37,445 nt of DNA, from assembly GCA_017624955.1 (NCBI GenBank), contig JAGAMA010000037.1, positions 1 through 37,445 on the forward strand. The letters are read 5' to 3'. Shown piece by piece: positions 6,341 through 14,700 of this stretch. Below the pieces are notes generated by a model. That model saw only the letters and a list, made by a program, of their open reading frames with translations, was not told the DNA's origin and made no database searches. How positions within the stretch are numbered: position 1 is the first letter of the stretch; each line of letters opens with the position of its first letter. This stretch comes from Alistipes sp. Lineage in GTDB: Bacteria; Bacteroidota; Bacteroidia; Bacteroidales; Rikenellaceae. The position numbers were made by a program, and so were the translations under genes.

Positions 6341-7234
6341 TTAAAAGGACATCGGGGCCTTGATCGTCGGCCAGGGGTCATACCCCTCCAGCGCAAAGTC
6401 CTCGTAGGTAAAATCGAAGAGCGACGTGCGCTCCTTATTGAGCACCATGCGGGGCAACTGACGCGGTTCGCGCGAAAGCTGCTCATCGACCTGCTCCATG
6501 TGGTTCAGGTAGAGGTGCGTATCGCCCAGCGTATGGACAAAATCGCCCGCCTCAAGGTCGCACACCTGGGCCATCATCATCGTCAGCAGGGCATACGACG
6601 CGATATTGAAGGGCACACCGAGGAAGGTATCTGCACTGCGCTGATAGAGCTGGCACGAGAGCTTCCCCTCGGCCACATAGAATTGGAACAAGACATGGCA
6701 GGGCGGCAGCGCCATCTCCTCCACCTCGGCCACATTCCAGGCCGAGACGAGGATGCGGCGCGACTCCGGATTGTGCTTAATCAGCTCCACAGCCGCCTCG
6801 ATTTGATCGATCACGCCCCCATCGGCCTTGGGCCACGAGCGCCACTGATAGCCGTAAACATGGTTCAGGTCGCCAAAACGAAACCCCTCGATCGGGGACT
6901 CCATACCGGCCGAGGCGAGGAACGTGTCACGATCCACGGGCAATACGGCATGCTTCACGCACAGCTCGTTGTAATAGCGGTAGGCATCGTTATCCCAGAT
7001 ATGCACCCCGTTTTTGACCAGGTAGGCAATGTTCGTATCGCCCTGCAGAAACCAGAGCAATTCGTGAATCACCCCCTTCAGGAAGACCTTCTTGGTCGTC
7101 AGCAGGGGGAATCCCTCTTGCAGGTTAAAACGCATCTGGTGGCCGAAGACGCTCTTCGTACCCGTGCCCGTGCGGTCACCGCGCACTACGCCCTCCTCCT
7201 TGATGCGGCGCAGCAGATCGAGGTACTGTTTCAT
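6341..7234 (-). CDS. thyA: Thymidylate synthase
   Basis: A 297-aa enzyme making dTMP from dUMP with methylene-tetrahydrofolate as carbon donor and reductant. The active-site segment [14 protein letters not shown] carries the nucleophile Cys179. RRILVSAWN and the folate/dUMP region [20 protein letters not shown] are conserved. It is longer than the 264-aa E. coli enzyme because of an insertion in the small domain (around residues 85-120), a known variant of the family. The ATG overlaps the lpxH stop as ATGA, so synthesis is likely coupled. Together with folA it forms the thymidylate cycle. Confidence 0.97.
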   Translation of the reverse strand: MKQYLDLLRRIKEEGVVRGDRTGTGTKSVFGHQMRFNLQEGFPLLTTKKVFLKGVIHELLWFLQGDTNIAYLVKNGVHIWDNDAYRYYNELCVKHAVLPVDRDTFLASAGMESPIEGFRFGDLNHVYGYQWRSWPKADGGVIDQIEAAVELIKHNPESRRILVSAWNVAEVEEMALPPCHVLFQFYVAEGKLSCQLYQRSADTFLGVPFNIASYALLTMMMAQVCDLEAGDFVHTLGDTHLYLNHMEQVDEQLSREPRQLPRMVLNKERTSLFDFTYEDFALEGYDPWPTIKAPMSF

Positions 7235-7977
7235 AGGTCGAGTTGTTTGAGTTGAAAATTGCCCGCATCATCCAGCACGGCATACGAGGGGAAGCAATCC
7301 CACGCACCGAGCAACACGACATGCAGCCCCTCGTCGCTAAAGTTGCGGGCGTAGTGCATGTGGCCAAAGAGGTAGTGATCCACCTCCTGCGGATGCGCCT
7401 CGGCATAGGTGCGGGCGTATTGAATCAGCGGTTCGGTCAGCGCCTCGGTCAGGGCATCCTCGCGCGCATGGCGTTTGCGCGAGCTGCCGCTCCACCAATG
7501 GCCGAAGCGCAGCGCCCAGTCGGGATGCACCAGCCACGAGAAGAGCCAACGCAGGGCGCGCGAGCGGAACATCGTATTCATCGCCTTCAGGAGCCACTGC
7601 CCGTCGATGTTCATGTTATCGCCGTGGGCTACGAAGATGCGCTTCCCGCCGAGCGAGATCACCTCGGGGGCGGTATAGATCTCCACACCGCACTCGCGTT
7701 GCAGGTAGTCGCCCACCCACATATCGTGATTACCGGTGAAGAATAAAACGCGAATGCCGCGATCGGTCAGCTCCGCGATCTTGCCCAGCGTACGGACAAA
7801 ACCCTTCGGAACCACCTCGCGGTATTCGAACCAGAAGTCAAAAATATCGCCTGCCAAGACCACCGTTTCGGCATCCTCGGCCACACGGTCGAGCCAGGCA
7901 ACAAAGCGTTGCTCGGTCGCACGAGCCTCCTCGTCGGAGCCCGCTCCCAGGTGGATGTCCGAGGCGAAATAGTGCAT
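7231..7977 (-). CDS. lpxH: UDP-2,3-diacylglucosamine diphosphatase
   Basis: A 248-aa calcineurin-like metallophosphoesterase that hydrolyses UDP-2,3-diacylglucosamine to lipid X, the fourth step of lipid A synthesis, at the inner membrane surface. Metal-binding motifs are in the expected order: SDIHLG (Asp7, His9), GDIFDFW (Asp44), GNHD (83-85), a VAHGD segment and LFGHMHYAR near the C-terminus. The [20 protein letters not shown] segment is a hydrophobic lid typical of LpxH. It overlaps thyA by 4 bases and its ATG overlaps the preceding stop by one base. Confidence 0.92.
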   Translation of the reverse strand: MHYFASDIHLGAGSDEEARATEQRFVAWLDRVAEDAETVVLAGDIFDFWFEYREVVPKGFVRTLGKIAELTDRGIRVLFFTGNHDMWVGDYLQRECGVEIYTAPEVISLGGKRIFVAHGDNMNIDGQWLLKAMNTMFRSRALRWLFSWLVHPDWALRFGHWWSGSSRKRHAREDALTEALTEPLIQYARTYAEAHPQEVDHYLFGHMHYARNFSDEGLHVVLLGAWDCFPSYAVLDDAGNFQLKQLDL

Positions 7978-9119
7978 TAGCGGGTCAGCTCTTGGAGTTT
8001 ACGCTCCAGCTCCGCGCCACGGATATCGCGTGCCACGATCGAACCCTCCTTGTTGATCAGGAACGAGGTGGGGAGCTTCGTTACATTGTAAGTACCCACG
8101 GCGGGCGAAGCCTCGCCGCGCAGATCGCTCACCGAGATCCAGGGCAGTTGCTGCTCCTGCACGGTGCTGATCCAAAGGGGTTTCGAGGTATCGACAGCCA
8201 CCTGATAGACCTCAAACGGCGTGGCAGCGTTGCAGTACTTGGCATAGATCTCCTTCAACTCTGCATTCAGCACATTGCTGTTACCGAGCTGTGCCGACCA
8301 GAAGTCGAGCAGCACGACCTTACCCAGGAGCGACGAAAGGCGGATCTTCTTACCGTAGATATCCGACAGTTCGAGGTCGGGAATGGTCGATTCGGTAATC
8401 TCAGCCGCCAGGCGCTGTGCAGCCTCCATGCGGGAGATGTCGCCACGCAGCATCACCAGGTAGGGCGACTCGGGATAGCTCTCGGCCAACGCCTCGGCTA
8501 CACCGCGGTAGTGGATCACATCGTTCGTCCCGTCGGCCAGGTACTGATCCCCCGGCAGACGCTGATAGATGGCATAGACGGCAGCCAGCGAAGCGCGGTG
8601 CTCGGCAATAAAGCGCAGCTGGTCGCGGCGGATGGCGAAATACTGCTCGGTGTACTCCTTGAGCAGCGCCTCACGCTCCGTCGTGGGCAGCTCCTGATTC
8701 GAGAGTTTACGGGCAATCGCCTCCAGGTTCTGCGCACCGGCTACGAACTGCTGGTAGAATTCGCGCACGAGCTCCGACTCGGCCGAACCCTCGACCGTGT
8801 AGTTACGCACGATGTTGCCCACCGAATTGACCGTCAGGTGATCACCGGCAGCCAGGAAGAGCGGAATACGCTCCCCGTCGTAAAGCAGGTTATAGAGCGA
8901 GGGGCTCTCGGCCACCTGCTCCACCACAAAGCGGTAGTTACCCTCGGCATCGAGCGTAGCCGTGTCGATCACCATCTGGCGCATCGACGAGACCTGCTCG
9001 AGGTAGATTGTCTTCTCATCACCGGCCGCAAGGCGACCATCGATCTGCACTTTGGCAGGTTGGCAGCTGCAGCAGACTACGGCAGCGACCAGCAAACAGA
9101 GTTGTGAAAGCTTATTCAT
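7977..9119 (-). CDS. Thioredoxin-like (TlpA/DUF4369-type) lipoprotein lacking the CXXC motif
   Basis: A 380-aa exported lipoprotein. The signal peptide ends in the lipobox-like VVCCSC. The N-terminal domain (about 25-120; IDGRLAAGDEKTIYLEQV) resembles DUF4369, then a helical linker, then a thioredoxin/TlpA domain from about 245 (GKKIRLSSLLGKVVLLDFW). The place of the catalytic CXXC reads SAQLGNS: the two cysteines are Leu278 and Ser281. It cannot act as a disulfide reductase in the usual way and may instead bind a ligand or partner. It heads the operon with lpxH, thyA and folA, joined by a one-base overlap. Confidence 0.85.
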   Translation of the reverse strand: MNKLSQLCLLVAAVVCCSCQPAKVQIDGRLAAGDEKTIYLEQVSSMRQMVIDTATLDAEGNYRFVVEQVAESPSLYNLLYDGERIPLFLAAGDHLTVNSVGNIVRNYTVEGSAESELVREFYQQFVAGAQNLEAIARKLSNQELPTTEREALLKEYTEQYFAIRRDQLRFIAEHRASLAAVYAIYQRLPGDQYLADGTNDVIHYRGVAEALAESYPESPYLVMLRGDISRMEAAQRLAAEITESTIPDLELSDIYGKKIRLSSLLGKVVLLDFWSAQLGNSNVLNAELKEIYAKYCNAATPFEVYQVAVDTSKPLWISTVQEQQLPWISVSDLRGEASPAVGTYNVTKLPTSFLINKEGSIVARDIRGAELERKLQELTR

Positions 9120-9169
9120 CGGTTTTTAATCTTACTCTTTTTTTACGGGTTTTCGTATTATTCAAAAAA

Positions 9170-9177
9170 CAAAGATA
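9170..9177 (-). promoter_or_regulatory. -7 promoter element of the TlpA-like/lpxH/thyA/folA operon
   Basis: On the minus strand TATCTTTG matches TAnnTTTG about 50 bases before the ATG at 9119. A weak -33 match, TGTG, lies 19 bases upstream. Confidence 0.55.
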
Positions 9178-9201
9178 GCCAATTTTTCCCAATTCGCACA
9201 C

Positions 9202-9885
9202 TTATTTCTGCAAATTACGATGCTGCTGGTTGTTTTTCGGAATATTTCTGCCGTGCTGGGCGGGGCGATTCTTACCCTGCTGACGGCCGCCGCGCTGCGT
9301 ATGACTCCATGCCGGACGCGCCATAGCGGCCTGTTTATGGTCGTTTCGGAGGTTATTTAAGGTCGCCTCGTCGAGTTCGATAGCCCCTTCGGACAGGCGA
9401 TTGATATCTTTGGCGATCGTCTCGCTGCTCGGATGCTCCTCGTTGTACTCGAAGCCCTTGGCACGCATAAAACGGGCCACACGATCGATGGCCACCTGGC
9501 TCTTCTGCGGATCCTCGGCGGCGATGGCGCGCACCATGCGCTCGATGTGCTTGCCGTAGTGCTTGTAGCGAATCGGGCTCTGCGGATAGTTCAGGCAACG
9601 GGGCTTGATGGTCAGCTCCTCGCGCGAAGGGCGCGGATAGGGAGAATCGACATCGAGCTGAAAATCAGACATAATAAAGAGATGATCCCACAGCTTGTGG
9701 GTGTAGTCGGCCGTATCGCGCAACAGGGGAAAGAGGTTACCCATCACGGCAATCACGGCACGCGCCTGGCGATTGCGCTCGTGGCGATCTTCGATCAGCA
9801 GGAGCGAATCGATCATCTCGTGGATGTGGCGCCCGTACTCGGGCAGGTACAACTTGCGTCGTGTGTAATTATAGTTCTTTTTCAT
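9202..9885 (-). CDS. DUF4290-family protein
   Basis: A 227-aa cytosolic protein of the Bacteroidetes-specific DUF4290 family, function unknown. The N-terminal MKKNYNYTRRKLYLPEYGRH and RNRQARAVIAVMGNLFPLLR are the family signature, followed by FQLDVDSPYPRPSREE. The last 40 residues are a low-complexity basic tail rich in Gln, Asn, Arg and His (QRGGRQQGKNRPAQ), which could bind nucleic acid; that is inference. I prefer the ATG at 9885 over 9900 because homologues begin just before NYTRRKL. Confidence 0.85.
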   Translation of the reverse strand: MKKNYNYTRRKLYLPEYGRHIHEMIDSLLLIEDRHERNRQARAVIAVMGNLFPLLRDTADYTHKLWDHLFIMSDFQLDVDSPYPRPSREELTIKPRCLNYPQSPIRYKHYGKHIERMVRAIAAEDPQKSQVAIDRVARFMRAKGFEYNEEHPSSETIAKDINRLSEGAIELDEATLNNLRNDHKQAAMARPAWSHTQRGGRQQGKNRPAQHGRNIPKNNQQHRNLQK

Positions 9886-10005
9886 CGTTTCGTGGTTCAA
9901 AACGGGCTATACGGAACGCCTTTTCGGCTCAAAAAGGGAGCGATCGACACCCTCGAATCGTGCACTTCGACCCCCGATTACGCCACCCGCCACGCGCCTC
10001 ATCGT

Positions 10006-10038
10006 TTTGGGTTTCGGCCCTGAGAATTTGTACTTTTG
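10006..10038 (+). promoter_or_regulatory. Promoter of the sigma-54 activator gene
   Basis: TTTG (10006-10009), a 21-base spacer and TACTTTTG (10031-10038) fit the Bacteroidetes consensus. The start site would be near 10044. Confidence 0.65.
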
Positions 10039-10042
10039 AGGG

Positions 10043-10072
10043 CAAATTTAGCGAAATTTTCAGAATTGACAA
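10043..10072 (-). promoter_or_regulatory. Opposing promoter for the DUF4290 gene
   Basis: On the minus strand TTG (10072-10070), a 19-base spacer and TAAATTTG (10050-10043) match the consensus. Transcription would run leftward through the plus-strand promoter, giving a leader of about 150 bases before 9885. Confidence 0.5.
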
Positions 10073-10075
10073 GCC

Positions 10076-11215
10076 ATGAGAAAAGTTTTAATACTCGACC
10101 GATCAAAAAGTATGCGAAACACGCTGCGCGAAAGGCTCGAATATGAGGGGTACGCCATCGAGACGGCCGAGAGCGAGGAGACGGCGCGCGCCCTGCTGCA
10201 CCGCCTGCGCTTCGACCTGGTGCTGACCGATGCCCCCGAGATCCACAACGAGGAGCAGCTGCCGCCCTTCATTGTCCTCTCCACAGAGCGGTCGATCGAC
10301 TCGGCCGTCGAGGCGGTACGCCACGGAGCGGAGGACTACCTTACGAAGCCGATCGACATGAACCGCCTCCTGCAATCAATCCACCGCACCCTCGATCGGG
10401 AGCCGACCTCCGACTGCACCCCTACCCCACATCCGCGACGGGCACGTCGCGCGCCGAGTGGCACGACCGTCGAGGCCATTATCGGCACCTCGCCCGAAAT
10501 GGTACGCGTGCGTGAATTGATCGAGAAGGTTGCCCCCTGCGAGGCACGCGTGCTGATTACGGGCGAAAACGGCACGGGCAAGGAGCTCGTAGCGCGCCAC
10601 CTGCACCTGGCCAGCCCACGCGCCGCAGCCCCCTTTGTCGAGGTGAACTGCGCCGCCATCCCCTCCGAGCTGATCGAGAGCGAGCTCTTTGGCCATGAGC
10701 GAGGGGCCTTTACCTCGGCCATCAAGCAGCGCAAGGGGAAGTTCGAGCTGGCCGATGGGGGCACGCTCTTCATGGACGAGATTGGCGATATGTCGCTTGC
10801 GGCCCAGGCCAAGGTGCTACGCGCCCTGCAGGAGCGAAAAATCTCGCGCGTGGGGAGCGACCGCGATATCGAGGTCAATGTGCGGGTGCTGGCCGCGACG
10901 AACAAGGACCTGCGGGAGGAGATTCGGCGCGGAAATTTCCGCGAGGACCTCTACCACCGTATCGGGGTGATCGTCATCCGCGTTCCGGCCCTTCGGGAGC
11001 ACGCCTCGGATATTCCGCTCCTGACCGACCATTTCATCCACCGCATCGCCGAGGAGTACCACACCGACCCCAAGGCGATCGAGGAGAAGGCCCTCGCCGC
11101 CCTGCAGGAGCGGGGGTGGAGCGGCAACATCCGCGAGCTTCGCAACGCCGTGGAGCGGTTGATGGTCCTCTCGGGCGAAAAAATTACCGAGCAGGATGTT
11201 TTGCTCTATTGTTAG
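10076..11215 (+). CDS. Sigma-54-dependent activator with compact receiver and no DNA-binding domain
   Basis: A 379-aa NtrC-type protein. Residues 1-105 form a receiver with Asp8 and Asp52 (likely phosphoacceptor), Thr70 and Lys91, but Asp52 and Thr70 are only 18 residues apart, so a part of the usual domain is missing. The AAA+ domain (about 135-365) has Walker A GENGTGKE (163-170), Walker B LFMDE (231-235) and the sigma-54 contact loop as GAFTSA (210-215) in place of GAFTGA. The protein stops right after the AAA+ domain (ITEQDVLLYC), with no Fis-type helix-turn-helix. It may act from solution or through a partner. No sensor kinase gene is adjacent. Confidence 0.9.
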   Translation: MRKVLILDRSKSMRNTLRERLEYEGYAIETAESEETARALLHRLRFDLVLTDAPEIHNEEQLPPFIVLSTERSIDSAVEAVRHGAEDYLTKPIDMNRLLQSIHRTLDREPTSDCTPTPHPRRARRAPSGTTVEAIIGTSPEMVRVRELIEKVAPCEARVLITGENGTGKELVARHLHLASPRAAAPFVEVNCAAIPSELIESELFGHERGAFTSAIKQRKGKFELADGGTLFMDEIGDMSLAAQAKVLRALQERKISRVGSDRDIEVNVRVLAATNKDLREEIRRGNFREDLYHRIGVIVIRVPALREHASDIPLLTDHFIHRIAEEYHTDPKAIEEKALAALQERGWSGNIRELRNAVERLMVLSGEKITEQDVLLYC

Positions 11216-11285
11216 GATTTTCAGCCACTTACAAGATTTCGCAAACCAACCGGTGTGATTTTTTTAAAATTTTTTCATCGAAAAG

Positions 11286-11317
11286 TTTGCACAATCCCTT
11301 TTTTCGCCCTACATTTG
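11286..11317 (+). promoter_or_regulatory. Promoter of tRNA-Arg
   Basis: TTTG (11286-11289), a 20-base spacer and TACATTTG (11310-11317) match the consensus, 12 bases before the tRNA. Confidence 0.75.
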
Positions 11318-11329
11318 CATTCGCAATTC

Positions 11330-11403
11330 GGCACCGTAGCTTAATTGAATAGAGCATCTGACTACGGATCAGAAGGTTACAGGTTTGAGTCCTGTCGGTG
11401 TCA
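11330..11403 (+). tRNA. tRNA-Arg (ACG)
   Basis: A 74-base cloverleaf: acceptor GGCACCG/CGGTGTC with one G-U pair, D-arm ending GAGC, anticodon arm TCTGA-CTACGGA-TCAGA giving anticodon ACG, and T-arm ACAGG-TTTGAGT-CCTGT. The CCA end is not encoded. It stands alone with its own promoter and terminator. Confidence 0.95.
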
Positions 11404-11408
11404 CAAGA

Positions 11409-11436
11409 GCGACCTACGAAAGTGGGTCGCTTTTTT
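11409..11436 (+). terminator. Terminator of tRNA-Arg
   Basis: GCGACCTAC (11409-11417) pairs with GTGGGTCGC (11422-11430) around GAAA, followed by six T residues. Confidence 0.85.
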
Positions 11437-11566
11437 GTTATGGTCTGTCGTCCATGGATGCGCGTGCGCTGTAAACTCATGATGGAGGCCAATTTGCATA
11501 TCTACTGCCGACATACGGACGAATTTGGCTGTTTTTAGGGTAAAGTCCACTTTTTTAGCAGAAAAT

Positions 11567-11601
11567 TACCCCCTATTCGCGCATTGATACCCCTATTTTT
11601 G
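11567..11601 (+). promoter_or_regulatory. Direct repeat with promoter-like -7 element
   Basis: TACCCCCTATT (11567-11577) and TACCCCTATTT (11588-11598) start exactly 21 bases apart. The second copy runs into TATTTTTG (11594-11601), a TAnnTTTG match. Paired sites two helical turns apart are what AraC-type DNA-binding domains recognise, and such a domain ends the neighbouring hybrid regulator. No coding gene lies downstream on this strand. Confidence 0.45.
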
Positions 11602-11649
11602 CAGCGGAGTTCTCCTCAGGAGCTCTGATAGGCTAAAGTTAGTTAAGGG

Positions 11650-11685
11650 GGAAGAGGCTGCCACATATTGTTGGCAGCCTCTTCC
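11650..11685. terminator. Strong hairpin past the end of the hybrid regulator gene
   Basis: GGAAGAGGCTGCCA (11650-11663) pairs perfectly with TGGCAGCCTCTTCC (11672-11685), a 14-bp stem with an 8-base loop, 30 bases past the stop of the minus-strand gene. There is no good T run on either side. It probably protects or ends the regulator transcript. Confidence 0.6.
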
Positions 11686-11715
11686 GTTGATCTTCTTAGG
11701 GTCGTATTACGCCCA

Positions 11716-14700
11716 CTATGCCTGTGGTGTGTCCCCATATTGCGAGGGAGGTACACCGAAGCGCTTCTTAAAGACGCGCGTAAAATATTTCGGATCGGAG
11801 AAGCCGACCATGTAGCTGATTGTCGCTATATTATGACTTCCCTCGCGAATCAGGGAACAAGCCTTTTTCAGCCTTACCTCACGAATAAACTCCACGGGCG
11901 ACAGCCCCACGACGGATTTCATCTTCTGGAAGAGTGATGTATGTGAAAGGCACATCTCGGAGGCAAAATCCTCAATCGTCCAGCCATCATTGTCCATATG
12001 TCGTTCCACAACAGCCGTAGCCTGGTTCAGGAAACGGATCTCGGGCGAGATGACCTCCTGCGAATGGGATACCGATCGATCCGACGCAACCACCATTTCG
12101 GACAACAGACGCTGCTGCAATTCGCGACGACGTTCAAGGAGCGAGTGCACACGCGCCAAGAAGTAGCTCGCATGGAATGGCTTTGGCAGATAATCGTCCA
12201 CACCCAACTCCAATCCCTCGATGCGATCTTCGATCGATGCCTTGGCCGAGAGAATCAAGATTTGCATGTGAGCCGTAGCGGCATCCTCCTTAAGATGTCG
12301 CACCATCTCCAAACCATCCATGACCGGCATCAGCACATCGCTCACAATCAGATCGGGCTGGCGATCTCGGGCCAGGCGCAGTCCCTCCTCGCCATTGACC
12401 GCCTCAAGCACCAGATACTCCTCGATGAGTATCGTGCGCAACAGGGTTCGCAACTCCTCGTTGTCCTCTACCACCAAGATTGTACTACGACGCTTCTCGT
12501 CCGACTCCTCGTCATTCGCTGTTGTCGTCTCCGAGTGATTCATATCGACGGCATCTATCTCCTCGCCCAATAGGAAATCGACGTTAGTCATCCGGTCGAA
12601 GGCCTCTTTCTCGAGCGGCATGGTGACCGTAAAACAGCTGCCCACACCGAGTGTGCTCTCCACATGAATAACTCCGCCGAGCAACTGTACCAACTCCGAA
12701 ACGAGTGAAAGTCCCAGACCGGTCGAGGGTGTCTTGCGGTTCGGCTTCGCCACATTTTCAAAGCGTTGGAACAATCGCTCCTTATCCGACTCCTCGATAC
12801 CGATACCGCCATCTATCACTTCGAGCAGCAGTTGATGCTCGACACGAGCTACCCGCACCTTGATCGCGTTACCATCGGGAGTATATTTAAAGGCATTCGA
12901 GAGCAGGTTGCTCAAAATCTTTTGCAACTTATCACGGTCAATCCATCCCGTGATGCTCTCTACGGCACATTCAAGTTGGTAATCGATGTTATGTGCCTGG
13001 CTTACATGGTCAAACTGATTCATCGTTTCACGCACCACCTTCAGCGCATCTGCATGCTCCAACAGCAGGCGCATCTTCTTGCTCTCGATTTTGCGGAAGT
13101 CGAGAATTTGATTGACCAACGTCATGAGCCGCTGGGTATTATTGCGCACCACCAACATCTGCGAACGACCCTCATCGGAGAGCTTTTCGCGCTTCAACAG
13201 CAACTCAATCGGCGCAGAGATCAAGGTCAAAGGGGTACGAAGCTCGTGAGAAATATCGGTAAAGAAACGGAGTTTGATATCGCTTAACTCCTGTTCCATG
13301 GCCACGCGCGAGCGCAACTGCGACATATGTGTCCAAAGGTAGACCAGCAATATAACAATCAAACAATAGAGCGACCAGGCCCATGGGGTCTCCCAGAAGG
13401 TAGGTTTTACCTCGATACGAAGGCGGTAGTCATTCGCCACCCAACGGCCGTTGCTGTTCGTCGAACGAATCACCAACGTATAGTCGCCTGGGCGGAGATC
13501 GACAAAGTGGATATTGCGCTGTTTGCCGAGGTGTTGCCACGTCTCGTTCACCCCCTCCAGGCGGTAGGCGTAGCGAATCGAGGCCGGATTCACATAGTCG
13601 AGCGCCGTAAATGCAAGCTGCAGATCGCGCTCATGCGACTTCAGACACACCTCGTGCAGATTACCCACACCACGACGCTCGGTATGCCCCTCGATGGTCA
13701 GCTCCGTCAGGGCCAGGCGCGGCTCAAACTGACTCAGCGTCTCGGAGGTCGGCACAATGCAGAAGCCGTCCGACACACCGGCCAGCAGGTAGTCGCCATG
13801 CAGCAGCGGCTTGGCCTCGCTGAAGTAGAAATCCTCACCGCTATAGCGTTCGCCATAGCTCTCAAAATGGTTATTGACGGGATCGAAGCGGAAGGTCAGC
13901 GTCTCGGAAAGAATCCACTGTCCACCATTGGCATCCTCGATCATCGAGAGCACCTGCTCCGAGGGGAGGCCCTCCTTTTGGGTGTAATTTTCAAACTTCG
14001 GCTCACCCTCGCCCTGCAACCTTACGCGGCTCAAACCGCCCGAGAAGGTCAAGAGATAGATCTCGCCGGCCGAGGTATAGTGGATGTCGCGCACATCGTT
14101 CGAGAGCAGACCTCCCAAGCCATTCTCCTGCACCTCACAACTGCGAAAACGAATCGCATCGAGCGGCAACTCACGGTTGGGGAAATAGACCAGACCATTG
14201 GTCGAACCGAGCATGATGTAATGGGGCGTCTCCTCGATCACGCGAATCTGGTGATGTTTCTCAACGGGGAATGGCAGGTCGTTGCCGGCATGTAGGAAGC
14301 GCGGTCGAGCCCCGCTTTCATCCACCAGATTCAGACCTCCGCCGTATGTAGCTACCCAAAGTCGCCCGTAGCGGTCACGGTGAATGTCATAGATATTATC
14401 GTCGCTGATCGAGTAGCGATCCGTCGCCTGCATGCGATAGTGCTCTACCTGATAGCGATTCTCGTCGATGGGCAGCAGGCGATAGAGTCCGTCGAAGCGC
14501 GAGCCCAACCACAGCACACCATCCTCATCCTCGTGGAAGCAATAGATCGGCGAGCCGAAGAGCGCCTTCGAGGGCGTGATGCGACCATCGGCCGTCAGAT
14601 AGCCGACACGATTAAAGCGGTTGTCGTAGATGAAGATCTGACGGTCACGCGAGCTGAACCAGATGCGACCCGAACGATCCTGATGAATGGCGCGCGTATC

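Noticed and set aside
11229-11492. Minus-strand frame containing DTDRTQTCNLLIRSQML
   Set aside because: It is the antisense translation of tRNA-Arg, another common false ORF.
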